Positions 24,512-32,892 of a stretch of 64,000 nt of DNA are shown one piece after another. This DNA is from Pseudopedobacter alpinus. Its GTDB lineage: Bacteria > Bacteroidota > Bacteroidia > Sphingobacteriales > Sphingobacteriaceae. The position numbers were made by a program, and so were the translations under genes. The notes under the pieces are model-generated. The model was not told the DNA's origin. It ran no database searches and worked only from the letters and a program-made list of their open reading frames with translations. The DNA lies in NCBI RefSeq assembly GCF_042684645.1, contig NZ_JBHULV010000008.1, positions 1-64,000 on the forward strand, read 5' to 3'. Numbering within the stretch: the stretch's first letter is position 1; every line of letters begins with the position of its first letter.

Positions 24512-24619
24512 CCCCTCGTTCCCCTAAAGGGGATGGCGAAATGGCTTAACATTCTTAAATAAAACTAATACACAAAATATTCACACCCTGCTCATCCCCC
24601 TTTAGGGGGAACGAGGGGG
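24512..24619. repeat. Long inverted repeat between rpsB and tsf
   Basis: CCCCTCGTTCCCCTAAAGGG beginning at 24512 (arm to 24535) is repeated inverted as CATCCCCCTTTAGGGGGAAC onward (24593-24619) with small expansions in the C/G runs. The arms are GC-rich in an AT-rich genome, are separated by about 57 bp, and each also contains its own palindrome (CCCCTAAAGGGG and CCCCCTTTAGGGGG). The first arm starts at the base after the rpsB stop. It could act as an attenuator between rpsB and tsf, or be a mobile REP-like insertion. Confidence 0.85.
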
Positions 24620-24632
24620 AAAATTTAATAAA

Positions 24633-25472
24633 ATGTCTACAGTACAAATTTCTGCAGCAGATGTAAACAAACTTCGTCAGCAAACTGGCGCAGGTATGAT
24701 GGATTGCAAAAAAGCTTTAACTGAAGCTAACGGCGATTTTGAAGCTGCAATTGATTATTTACGTAAAAAAGGTGCTAAAGTAGCTGCTTCTCGTTCAGAC
24801 AGAGATTCTAACGAAGGTGTTGTTATTGCTAAAACAACTGCTGATGGTAAAAAAGGAATCGTAGTTGAAGTAAATTGCGAAACTGATTTTGTTGCTAAAA
24901 ATGCTGATTTTGTTGCTTTTGCGCAAGCTATTGCTGATAAAGCAGTTGAAGCTGGTGTTTCTTCTATCGAAGAATTAACTGCTTTAGAATTAGACGGTGC
25001 TAAAATTGCTGATTTAATTATCGATCAAACTGGTAAAATTGGAGAGAAAATAGGTGTTTCTAAATTTGAATCTATTTCTGCTGATAAAGTTGTTGCTTAC
25101 ATTCACGGTAACTACCGTTTAGCTGTTTTGGTTGGTTTTAACCAAGCTGTTGATGGTTTAGACGAAGCGGGAAAAGATGTTGCAATGCAAATTGCTGCAA
25201 TGAGCCCAGTTGGTGTTGACAAAGCTGACGTTGATACTCGTATCATCGAAAGAGAAATGGAAATTGCTAAAGAACAAATTAGAGCAGAAGGAAAGCCAGA
25301 AGAAATGGTTGAGAAAATTGCTGCTGGTAAATTAAACAAGTTCTACAAAGAACAAACTTTATTAAACCAAGAATTTGTTAAAGATTCTTCTAAAGATATC
25401 CGTAAATTCTTAGATGAAACATCTAAAGGATTAACTGTTACAGCTTTTAAAAGAGTTGTTTTAGGAGCTTAA
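24633..25472 (+). CDS. tsf: Elongation factor Ts
   Basis: EF-Ts is the nucleotide-exchange factor for EF-Tu. The 279-residue protein has the N-terminal UBA-like domain with RQQTGAGMMDCKKALTEANG and the core with VEVNCETDFVAKN and VAMQIAAMSPVGV. It is the last gene of the ribosomal operon and is followed by a terminator. Confidence 0.97.
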   Translation: MSTVQISAADVNKLRQQTGAGMMDCKKALTEANGDFEAAIDYLRKKGAKVAASRSDRDSNEGVVIAKTTADGKKGIVVEVNCETDFVAKNADFVAFAQAIADKAVEAGVSSIEELTALELDGAKIADLIIDQTGKIGEKIGVSKFESISADKVVAYIHGNYRLAVLVGFNQAVDGLDEAGKDVAMQIAAMSPVGVDKADVDTRIIEREMEIAKEQIRAEGKPEEMVEKIAAGKLNKFYKEQTLLNQEFVKDSSKDIRKFLDETSKGLTVTAFKRVVLGA

Positions 25473-25530
25473 TTAGATTTTAGTATAGAGATGTGAGTGT
25501 TGAGATTACTTGCATTTCTAAAAAATTTTG

Positions 25531-25566
25531 AAAATCCTCATCTTTAATTAGATGGGGATTTTCTTT
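25531..25566 (+). terminator. Terminator after tsf
   Basis: AAAATCCTCATCT and AGATGGGGATTTT form a stem with one G-T or mismatch position around a 6-nt loop, followed by TTCTTT. It lies 60 bp after the tsf stop. Confidence 0.75.
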
Positions 25567-25678
25567 GTTTAAGAAAATACTCAAGTCTTTTAAATAAAAT
25601 ATTTAACTACCTGTAACTAATTATTAGTTACTAGCGTCTATAGGATATATTAATTATTTAAAAACTATAAATCCTAAA

Positions 25679-26116
25679 ATGATGAAAACTATTAACCTTA
25701 AAAAATCTTTTGTTGCTATAATGATGATGGTGGCAACTTTCAGTTTTACAAAAGCAGATGAACTTACAGAAGTAAGCAAAAGCATGACATTTAGCATCAA
25801 CTCTTACATTAATTTAATTAAAGATGGTGAAACAAAGGGCATGGAAAAATTATTTGCTGATGATGTTAAATTTAACATTACCCGCGGTAATCAAATTTTA
25901 AGTCATGGTAAAAATGAAGAGTTGAATTTTCTTGCTAAGAATAAAAATTTAATTCAACAATGCTCAGTTGTTTCATCTGTAATGATGAATTCTAGCAATT
26001 ACAGTTTAGTTAAAGTAAGCATGATTTACGATAATTTCACTCGTGAGAATTATGTAACCATGATAAAATCAGGTAAAGATTGGAAAATTACTGAAGTTTC
26101 TTCGGAATTTAAATAA
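25679..26116 (+). CDS. Exported NTF2-like protein
   Basis: The 145-residue protein has a signal peptide (about 1-26, TFSFTKADE) and a cone-shaped NTF2/SnoaL-like fold suggested by the helix YINLIKDGETKGMEKLFADD and the strand pattern ending in KSGKDWKITEVSSEFK. Relatives labelled putative lumazine-binding are small periplasmic proteins of unknown ligand. Monocistronic, with its own strong terminator. Confidence 0.7.
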   Translation: MMKTINLKKSFVAIMMMVATFSFTKADELTEVSKSMTFSINSYINLIKDGETKGMEKLFADDVKFNITRGNQILSHGKNEELNFLAKNKNLIQQCSVVSSVMMNSSNYSLVKVSMIYDNFTRENYVTMIKSGKDWKITEVSSEFK

Positions 26117-26142
26117 TACAACCTAAACATATATTAACCCTA

Positions 26143-26184
26143 AGCCAAAGGCTGTTTCAGAAATGAAGCAGCCTTTGGCTTTTT
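26143..26184 (+). terminator. Terminator after the NTF2-like gene
   Basis: AGCCAAAGGCTG-TTTC pairs with GAAG-CAGCCTTTGGCT in a long stem (26143-26180) followed by a T run. Strong rho-independent terminator. Confidence 0.9.
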
Positions 26185-26277
26185 ATAGCCTTTGCTTATT
26201 TGGTTAAATTATTGCTTGTTTAAATTAGATTTTACACAACGTTATTTTAAAACGTATTGTTAATTAAAATATTTATT

Positions 26278-27657
26278 ATGAAAAAGTACGATGCAATAAT
26301 TATTGGAGCCGGACAAGCGGGAATTCCTTTAGCCAAGAAATTAGCAAAAGCTGGTAAAAAAGTAGCTTTAATAGAAAAAAGAATGATTGGTGGAACCTGC
26401 ATTAACGATGGTTGTTCGCCTACAAAAACAATGATAGCTTCTGCTCGTATTGCACATTTAGTGAAAAATTCTGCAAACTGGGGTGTAAAATCAAAAAATG
26501 TTGAGATTGATTATGCTACCGTATTAAAAAGGAAAAATGAGATAGTAACCTCTTTTAGAAACGGAGCCATAAAAGGCTTAAAAAAGACAAAAAATTTAGA
26601 GATTATAATGGGCGAGGCTTCTTTTGTTGATAAAGAAACCATCAGTATAAAAAGCAAGAAACAAGAAAGCCAAATAAAGGGCAGCCAAATATTTATAAAT
26701 ACAGGTTGCAGCCCGGTTATTCCTAAAATTAAAGGCAGTAATGATACAGATTATTTAACATCAACATCACTTTTAGAATTGCAAGAAATTCCCAAGCATC
26801 TAATAATTGTGGGTGGTGGTTACATAGCATTAGAATTTGGGCAAATGATGAAAAGGTTTGGCGCAAAAGTTACCATTTTAGAACGCTCAAAAACATTAAT
26901 GCCAAAAGAAGATGTAGATGTTTGCGAGGCAATATCAGAGATATTTGAGAAAGAAAAGATAGAAATTCATACATCGGCAAATGTAACCGCTATTAGTGGC
27001 AAAAAGCAAAAAAAGGTAGTTGCTACTATAAACGGTAAAGAAAAAACTTTTAGCTGTAGCCATATTTTGATAGCTGTTGGGCGTAAACCACAAACACAAA
27101 GTTTAAACTTAAAAGCAGCAGGCATCAAAACAGATGATAAAGGTTACATTACATTAAACGATAAATTAAAAACAACTGCCAAAAATGTATATGCTTTGGG
27201 CGATGTTAAAGGGGGACCAGCTTTTACACAGATTGCCTATAATGATCATATTGTTATTTATGATAATTTAATTCAGAAAAAAAATAGCAGCATCACCAAC
27301 AGAATTGTGCCTTATTGTATATTTACCGACCCACAAGTAGGTAGAATTGGAATAACAGAAGAGCAAGCAAAAGCGCAAAAACTCAATTATAAAGTAGCAA
27401 AACTACCAATGAAGTATGTTGCAAGAGCTTTAGAAACTGGCGAAACACTTGGCTTTATGAAAGCAATTGTAGATGCAAAAACGAAACAAATTTTAGGTGC
27501 CACCATTATAGGAACCCAAGGAGGCGAAATAATGTCGGTATTACAAATGGCAATGATGGGAAAAATAACCTACACCCAAGTACGAAGAAATATTTTCGCA
27601 CATCCATTATTTTCAGAGTCGTTAAATAATTTATTTATGTCTTTGGATGAAAGCTAA
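26278..27657 (+). CDS. FAD-dependent disulfide oxidoreductase (mercuric reductase-like)
   Basis: The 459-residue flavoprotein belongs to the class I pyridine-nucleotide disulfide reductases. It has the FAD-binding GAGQAGIPLA, the redox-active disulfide CINDGC in GGTCINDGCSPTKT, an NAD(P)H site VGGGYIALEFGQ, the second FAD motif VYALGDVKGGPAFT and a C-terminal dimerisation domain with catalytic HP in IFAHPLFSESL. Databases often call such proteins mercuric reductase. However, it has neither the N-terminal HMA domain nor the C-terminal vicinal cysteines of MerA, so the substrate is uncertain. Start at ATG 26278; an upstream TTG-initiated extension is not conserved in kind. Confidence 0.88.
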   Translation: MKKYDAIIIGAGQAGIPLAKKLAKAGKKVALIEKRMIGGTCINDGCSPTKTMIASARIAHLVKNSANWGVKSKNVEIDYATVLKRKNEIVTSFRNGAIKGLKKTKNLEIIMGEASFVDKETISIKSKKQESQIKGSQIFINTGCSPVIPKIKGSNDTDYLTSTSLLELQEIPKHLIIVGGGYIALEFGQMMKRFGAKVTILERSKTLMPKEDVDVCEAISEIFEKEKIEIHTSANVTAISGKKQKKVVATINGKEKTFSCSHILIAVGRKPQTQSLNLKAAGIKTDDKGYITLNDKLKTTAKNVYALGDVKGGPAFTQIAYNDHIVIYDNLIQKKNSSITNRIVPYCIFTDPQVGRIGITEEQAKAQKLNYKVAKLPMKYVARALETGETLGFMKAIVDAKTKQILGATIIGTQGGEIMSVLQMAMMGKITYTQVRRNIFAHPLFSESLNNLFMSLDES

Positions 27658-28370
27658 TTACCAGTTTCTATATTCTTAGCGAGTGTCCATTCATTACCAT
27701 GGGAGGCTATTTCTTTTCAGATAAAAAGAAACAAAAATCTTTTTTTTTGCCAATGTGCTTTGGTCACAATTCAATCACATATCAGAAAATCGACATCGCT
27801 TATTTTTACTCGATTGTGCTAAACAATGGTATTGCAAACACAATCGTAAAACCGCTACGCTATAGGCTCGGGTCTGCTTTCATCAAGTTTGTGGTGCTAC
27901 CAATTTTCTGATTTCCTAGCACTTCCAACGCTACTTTTAAAATGGAAATACTACTTGTAAACTTCAAATTAGATTATCAAATTTATAAAGCCTTTCAATA
28001 GGAATGGCATAAGAAGATTTGGAAGGGAAGCCCGATAAATCTTTTGCAGCAACTTGAGGAAACAGAAGAACCAAGCAATGTGTAGAAGTGAAAAAGCAGA
28101 AACTTTGTTTTAGCAAGAGTCAATTTAACGGCTCAGATTGCGCCATAAAAGATTTATTGGAGCTAACCGAAAAAATATTCGAAAGCTTTGAATTTCTTCG
28201 ATAAATATTGTTTTTTGGCACTCAGGTGTTCGCTCTGCTCGGGTTTGGTTACTTTTTTTTCAAGAAAAAAGTGACAAAGCTCGTGTGGCTGAGATATTTT
28301 TAAGGGTTTTCAGCATTGCTTCTGCATTCCTTTAATTTTAGTATTTTTGCCAAGCATTATATTAAAATTC
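27658..28370. other. Gene-free region with nested inverted repeats
   Basis: About 710 bp with no protein I recognise. Visible structure: ATCAGAAAAT at 27781-27790 with its inverse ATTTTCTGAT at 27903-27912; inside it CGATTGTG at 27811-27818 with CACAATCG at 27839-27846; and near 28236-28276 a hairpin of GGTTACTTTTTT and AAAAAAGTGAC. The 27.84-27.90 kb part (GCTACGCTATAGGCTCGG) has higher GC than its surroundings. An open frame at 27699-27911 overlaps the repeats and looks non-coding. Confidence 0.5.
28342..28349 (+). promoter_or_regulatory. Candidate -7 box of glnS
   Basis: TATTTTTG fits TAnnTTTG and lies 22 bp before the glnS ATG. The best upstream TTG (28316-28318) is 23 bp away instead of 19-21, so this is a moderate candidate only. 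Confidence 0.4.
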
Positions 28371-30053
28371 ATGTCAGAAGAAAAATCATTAAATTTTATA
28401 GAAGAAATTGTAGAAACCGATTTAAAAGAAGGTAAATACGATAAAATTGTCACCCGTTTTCCGCCAGAACCTAATGGCTTTCTACACATTGGCCACGCCA
28501 GCAGTATATGCTTAAATTTTGGTTTAACACAAACATTTAACGGTTATACCAACTTAAGATTTGACGATACCAACCCAATTACAGAAGATACAGTTTATGT
28601 TGAAGCTATTAAAAAAGACATTAAATGGTTAGGGTTTAAATGGGAGAATGAATTTTACGCTTCCGATTACTTTGACATACTTTACGGTTTTGCGGTGAAG
28701 CTAATAGAAAATGGTTTGGCTTATGTAGATGAATTAAATTCTGAAGATATGGCAACCCTAAAAGGTACACCAACTGAAGCAGGTAAAAATAGCCCATTTA
28801 GAGACCGTAGCGTTGCCGAAAACTTAGACTTATTTACCCGTATGAAAAATGGTGAATTTGAAGATGGTAGCCGAACTTTAAGAGCAAAAATTGATATGGC
28901 GCATGTAAACATGATAATGCGTGATCCAATTATCTACCGTATAAAACATGCAAAACATCACCGTACCGGAGATAAATGGTGCATTTACCCAATGTATGAT
29001 TTTGCTCACGGACAAAGCGATGCCATAGAACATGTAACACATTCTATTTGTACTTTGGAGTTTATCCCGCACCGCGATTTATATAATTTTTTAATTGCCC
29101 AATTAGAAATTTATCCGTCTAAACAATACGAGTTTGCCCGTAAAAACTTAAACTATACCGTTACCAGCAAAAGAAAATTATTGCAGTTGGTAAACGAAAA
29201 ACATGTTACTGGTTGGGACGATCCCAGAATGCCTACAATTTCTGGTTTGCGCAGAAGAGGCTTTACTCCTTCCTCGATCCGTAACTTTTGCAACCGTACA
29301 GGCATTGCAAAACGCGAAAATTTAATAGAATTTAGCTTATTAGAGTTTTTTATTCGCGAAGATTTAAACAAAACCTCTTGGCGACGAATGGCCGTTTTAG
29401 ATCCCATTAAAATGGTGATTACTAACTATCCAGAAGGGCAAGAGGAAATGCTACATGGCGAAAATAACCCCGAAGTGGAAGGGCATGATGGAGAACGCCA
29501 AATTCCGTTTAGTAGAGAACTTTGGATAGAGCGTGAAGATTTTATGGAAGAACCACCAAAAAAATTCTTCCGTTTAGGCCCAGGTTTAATGAGCCGTTTA
29601 AAAAACGCATATATTGTACGTTGCGATGATTTTGTAAAAGATGCCGAAGGAGACGTAACAGAAATTCATTGCACTTACTTCCCCGAATCAAAATCTGGCG
29701 AAGATACATCCGGGCTAAAAGTTAAAGGAACCATGCATTGGGTGAGTGTAAAACATGCTAAAACTGCCGAAGTAAGATTGTATGATCGGTTATTTACAGC
29801 AGAAGAGCCAGACCGCGAAGAAGGCGATTTTAAAGATTACCTAAACCCCGAAAGTTTAGTGGTTTTAAAAAATGCTTACATAGAACCAGATTTAGCAAAC
29901 GCTCCGCAACAATTAGAAGAAAACCCAGATAGACGTTACCAGTTTATACGCAAAGGTTATTTTTGTGTAGATGCCGACTCGACCCCAGATAACTTGGTAT
30001 TTAATAGAACAGTTACTTTAAAAGATACTTGGGCTAAGGAAGTTGCTAAGTAG
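28371..30053 (+). CDS. glnS: Glutamine--tRNA ligase
   Basis: This class I synthetase charges tRNA-Gln. The 560-residue protein has the HIGH-type motif PPEPNGFLHIGHA, the KMSKS-type loop VTSKRKL, the tRNA-acceptor-binding DPRMPTISGLRRRGF and a C-terminal anticodon-binding beta-barrel region (SVKHAKTAEVRLYDRLF to the end). Direct charging makes the GatCAB route for Gln unnecessary. I start at ATG 28371 (SEEKSLNFI), because the in-frame TTG at 28347 falls in the promoter-like sequence. Terminator at 30107-30143. Confidence 0.97.
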   Translation: MSEEKSLNFIEEIVETDLKEGKYDKIVTRFPPEPNGFLHIGHASSICLNFGLTQTFNGYTNLRFDDTNPITEDTVYVEAIKKDIKWLGFKWENEFYASDYFDILYGFAVKLIENGLAYVDELNSEDMATLKGTPTEAGKNSPFRDRSVAENLDLFTRMKNGEFEDGSRTLRAKIDMAHVNMIMRDPIIYRIKHAKHHRTGDKWCIYPMYDFAHGQSDAIEHVTHSICTLEFIPHRDLYNFLIAQLEIYPSKQYEFARKNLNYTVTSKRKLLQLVNEKHVTGWDDPRMPTISGLRRRGFTPSSIRNFCNRTGIAKRENLIEFSLLEFFIREDLNKTSWRRMAVLDPIKMVITNYPEGQEEMLHGENNPEVEGHDGERQIPFSRELWIEREDFMEEPPKKFFRLGPGLMSRLKNAYIVRCDDFVKDAEGDVTEIHCTYFPESKSGEDTSGLKVKGTMHWVSVKHAKTAEVRLYDRLFTAEEPDREEGDFKDYLNPESLVVLKNAYIEPDLANAPQQLEENPDRRYQFIRKGYFCVDADSTPDNLVFNRTVTLKDTWAKEVAK

Positions 30054-30106
30054 GTTTTGGGAAATAGGGGAGTAGAGAATAGTAAATAGATAATACTGAT
30101 TAATGG

Positions 30107-30143
30107 AAAGCCTGAGTTTTTTTAGAAAGAACTTAGGCTTTTT
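30107..30143 (+). terminator. Terminator after glnS
   Basis: AAAGCCTGAGTT (30108-30119) and AACTTAGGCTTT (30130-30141) form a stem with one mismatch; a T run follows. Confidence 0.8.
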
Positions 30144-30150
30144 GCTTTTT

Positions 30151-30260
30151 TACAGCAGCCTGCCCCGGCTTTTCACTGCAAATCCTCGCTTCGTTTCACT
30201 CGCTGTGGGTTTTCCGTTACTATCCGGCTTAGGAAGTTAGGCTGTTGCAGGTCAGCTGGT
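30151..30260. repeat. GC-rich extragenic repeat, CCGGATAGTA family, copy 1
   Basis: On the minus strand this reads CCGGATAGTAACGGAAAACCC, broken after 20 bases as CCGGATAGTAACGGAAAACC then C, followed later by AGCGAGTGAAACGAAGCGAG and GCCGG. Outer arms CAGCAGCCT (30153-30161) and AGGCTGTTG (30239-30247) are nearly inverted. Its core resembles the sequence at 57570-57641. It lies between the glnS terminator and the next gene. Confidence 0.65.
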
Positions 30261-30412
30261 TTCCATTTTTTAAATGATTGATTCATTTTTGTTTTTATTT
30301 ATTGAATTGTAATATATTTAGAAAAAGTTTCTCCGATACGACCAAATTGGAGGATGTTGGAGATATAAAGCTTCTTATATAGAAGTTGGCTGAAACCTAA
30401 ATCTTAATCAAC

Positions 30413-31612
30413 ATGATTTCTAAAGTTAAAAATTTCACCTATTTCTTTCTACTATTATTTCCTTTGAATACGTTTTGTCAAGAAAATAAGGAAAACTATG
30501 ACACACCAGAAAAACAAATTTCTTTTGCAAGGGAAAAAAAACCTCACACATATTATGTAAAACAAGCAGAACTCTGGCTTAATGAATTAAAAAAAGACTT
30601 TACGTCTGAAAATAGTTGGTTTAATTATTACAGAGCTTGTAGAAATGCTCAAGGTTCTGCCGATTGGAAAAGTGACTTTATTAAAGAATCTCCCTCACTT
30701 AAGTTTGGAGAAGAGATTATAGATTCTATGAAGGTATACATCCCTAATACTTTTACATATTATTTTGTTGCAGGCTCAACTGGTGGCGTTACAAGTAATG
30801 GCGATTTTTTGATGAAAGCATACAAGTTAAACCCCGATTTTGAGGGAATTCACGCTACTGTCGTAACTCATGCCACATCAACTTTTGACACTGAGTTAAG
30901 AAAAGAAGTAAATAAAAGGTGGTTCAGACGAAATGAATTTTCTATTGGCTTGCTCAATTATGCGTATAATGTTTTGATGTCCTTAGCGCCAAATAGTATA
31001 ATTTTAGTTGAAAATGACAATGATACCTACCCTCTTTGGATGTTACAAGATGCTAAAAATATTAGACCAGATGTCGAAATTATAAATATTGATTTTTTGT
31101 TATTTCAAGAATACCGAGAGAGGATATTTAAAGAATTAAATATCCAGCCTATAGAACTTGGTAAAATCGATTTAAATGAATATGCACAAAACTGGGCTAA
31201 AGTTGTAAATACGCTTGTTACCTCTCACAAAATATCTCGACCTCTTTACATTGGATTGTCAATGGCGCCCGAAAGGTACAAGGGACTTGAAGACAACTTG
31301 TATGTAGAAGGTTTAGCATATCGGTATTCAAAGTCAAAATTTAATAACGACTTAGCCAATAGGGAACTATTAGAGAATAGGTTTTCACTAGACTACTTAA
31401 CTAATCATTTTTATTACGACACAAGTGAAGATTTTGTAAATAAATTTAATTTGAATTACCTAAAGCCATTCAAGATTTGTTATCAATATTATAAAAAGCA
31501 CAACGAAACCAAGAAGTTAAATAAAATTAATGATTTGGTATCACGGCTACTTAGTAAAACCGAATCAGACGAAGATAGAATCAAATACAAGAATGACTTT
31601 TACAAAGAATAA
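30413..31612 (+). CDS. Secreted protein with DUF2723-like C-terminal motif
   Basis: The 399-residue protein has a signal peptide (about 1-22, ending TFCQ). Residues about 195-225 read APNSIILVENDNDTYPLWML and then DAKNIRPDVEIINIDFL. This closely recalls the tail motif of Bacteroidota DUF2723 membrane proteins (NGDNDTYPLWYxQExxGxRPDVxVxNLSLL type). The multi-helix membrane part of DUF2723 is absent, so only the soluble tail-like unit is present. Around it are helical, TPR-like stretches. Function unknown. It is followed directly by a repeat-rich, gene-dead region and may itself be recently acquired; codon use looks similar to its neighbours by eye. Confidence 0.7.
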   Translation: MISKVKNFTYFFLLLFPLNTFCQENKENYDTPEKQISFAREKKPHTYYVKQAELWLNELKKDFTSENSWFNYYRACRNAQGSADWKSDFIKESPSLKFGEEIIDSMKVYIPNTFTYYFVAGSTGGVTSNGDFLMKAYKLNPDFEGIHATVVTHATSTFDTELRKEVNKRWFRRNEFSIGLLNYAYNVLMSLAPNSIILVENDNDTYPLWMLQDAKNIRPDVEIINIDFLLFQEYRERIFKELNIQPIELGKIDLNEYAQNWAKVVNTLVTSHKISRPLYIGLSMAPERYKGLEDNLYVEGLAYRYSKSKFNNDLANRELLENRFSLDYLTNHFYYDTSEDFVNKFNLNYLKPFKICYQYYKKHNETKKLNKINDLVSRLLSKTESDEDRIKYKNDFYKE

Positions 31613-31635
31613 AATAGGCATCCGCTAACCACAAA

Positions 31636-31800
31636 TTTCACCTGTGGCCGGTGTTATCACCGCACCACATATATGTTTAATTTCGCCTGTGGTCGGTGTT
31701 ATCACCGCACCATATATATGTTTCACAACAGAATATTGCTTGCCAATTGCTTTAAAAAAATAGTGGTTGGTGATAACACCAACCACAAGTTAAGTTAAAC
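31636..31800. repeat. Palindrome-pair element, copy 1
   Basis: Two near-palindromes TGTGGYCGGTGTTATCACCG (31643-31669 and 31688-31714, each finishing CACCACA or CACCATA) are followed, after TTGCCAATTGCTTTAAA, by a third near-palindrome GTGGTTGGTGATAACACCAA (31763-31786) and the tail AAGTTAAGTTAAAC. The first type has TTAT in the centre and the last has ATAA, so the element ends are roughly inverted. The same arrangement recurs at 32.68 and 32.89 kb. Confidence 0.9.
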
Positions 31801-31859
31801 GAACTTTGCCGAAAAACTAAATATTCATGAGAAAAGTAATCCTTTATATCCCAATATGG

Positions 31860-31892
31860 TTTAAGTGTTCGCTATTGCAGCGGTCACTTAAA
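31860..31892. repeat. Hairpin TTTAAGTG/CACTTAAA
   Basis: TTTAAGTG (31860-31867) and CACTTAAA (31885-31892) are a perfect 8-bp inverted repeat around a 17-nt loop. The same arms recur at 32644-32671 with a different loop, bracketing the dead genes. Confidence 0.75.
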
Positions 31893-32091
31893 TCTAAATA
31901 AGAAAACCGAGGACTATGTCCGGAAAATTCAAAGTAATATCCTAATTTGGTGTTAAAAATTTTCAAGACAAAGTAGGGTTTTAGAGATGTAAAGGATGTA
32001 GTTTGCAAAGATTCCGGACGGGAGTTCTAGCTTTCACAAAGCATTTCAGTGATCCTGAAAAAGGAACACTGAAACGAGTGGGGAGCTGATC

Positions 32092-32285
32092 AGATTTTCA
32101 GTAAATCAGAGTATGAGCAGAAAGGGGAATTGCTGGGATAATGCTGTGGCAGAGAGTTTCTTCAAAACTATGAAAACAGAAATGGTATACCATGAAAATT
32201 TCANNNNNNNNNNNNNNNNNNNNNGAGAGCTATTAATTCAATCCAAAACAGCAGCATAAATATTGGCTTTTATAAATCTAATTAA
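32092..32285 (+). pseudogene. IS3-family transposase (OrfB) C-terminal fragment with gap
   Basis: The frame from 32092 reads MSRKGNCWDNAVAESFFKTM and KTEMVYHENF. This is the IS3-family OrfB signature around the catalytic glutamate (S-x-K-G-N-x-x-D-N-A-x-x-E-S-F-F). It runs into a block of 21 Ns, after which RAINSIQNSSINIGFYK resembles a degenerate OrfB end. Upstream pieces (about 32020-32090) are in other frames. No intact element ends are visible. Confidence 0.8.
32204..32224. other. Assembly gap of 21 Ns
   Basis: A run of 21 N characters inside the IS3 transposase fragment. The true length is unknown; repeat collapse at a multi-copy IS is the likely cause. Confidence 0.95.
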
Positions 32286-32330
32286 TGCTCCTCAAAAAAC
32301 AATAATCTGACAATAAAAAACCTCTAGTAA

Positions 32331-32624
32331 ACTATTGCAATTCCATCTGTAAAGTTTTATACAGGGGACCTTAAAACGCTTGTTGATAAACTTAAATCAG
32401 AGAATGGAAAGAATATATTCTGCGATGGTGGAGCAGAAATTGTAAATGAACTTCTAAAATCTGACCTCATAGACGAGTTTATAATTTCTGTTATACCAAT
32501 ACTAGTAGGTAATGGCATAAAACTATTTAAAGACGGTAGACCAGAACAAAAATTAGAACTTATTTCGGTAAAATCATTTGACAAAGGACTAACTCAACTT
32601 CATTATAAATGTGCAGACAATTAG
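32331..32624 (+). pseudogene. C-terminal half of a RibD/dihydrofolate-reductase-like protein
   Basis: An open frame of 97 codons without a start codon reads KNIFCDGGAEIVNELLKSDL, IDEFIISVIPILVGNGIKLF and ELISVKSFDKGLTQLHYK. This is the C-terminal part of the RibD_C family (YyaP/YwjB-like reductases, normally about 175-185 residues). An in-frame stop at 32328-32330 and the IS3 fragment immediately upstream indicate that the 5' half was lost. Confidence 0.85.
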
Positions 32625-32643
32625 AAGAAACATACCCCCCTTG

Positions 32644-32671
32644 TTTAAGTATTCCAATAGGATCACTTAAA
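32644..32671. repeat. Second TTTAAGT/CACTTAAA hairpin
   Basis: TTTAAGT (32644-32650) and CACTTAAA (32664-32671) form the same stem as at 31860-31892. Together they flank the IS3 and RibD_C remnants. Confidence 0.65.
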
Positions 32672-32679
32672 TTCATTTT

Positions 32680-32826
32680 TCACCTGTGGTCGGTGTTATC
32701 ACCGCACCACATATATGTTTCATGTGATGGCTAATCTTTTATTTTTGAAAATTGAATTTACTTGCCAATTGCTTTAAAAAAAAATAGTGATTGGTGATAA
32801 CACCAACCACAAGTTAAGTTAAACCA
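32680..32826. repeat. Palindrome-pair element, copy 2
   Basis: TGTGGTCGGTGTTATCACCG onward (32685-32711), then TTGCCAATTGCTTTAAA, then GTGATTGGTGATAACACCAA (32787-32810) and the AAGTTAAGTTAAAC tail. It is nearly identical to copy 1 except for the single instead of double first palindrome. Confidence 0.9.
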
Positions 32827-32892
32827 AATTGGACTTTTAAGCCTCGATTATTTAAGCACTATTGATGTTCTATAGCTAATTTTATATTAGTA

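Noticed and set aside
24052..24552. A 166-codon minus-strand frame opposite rpsB
   Set aside because: It is a serine/alanine-rich antisense shadow, and rpsB is unquestioned.
27699..27911. A 70-codon frame in the 27.7-kb region
   Set aside because: It overlaps the inverted repeats, has no Shine-Dalgarno and encodes no recognisable protein.
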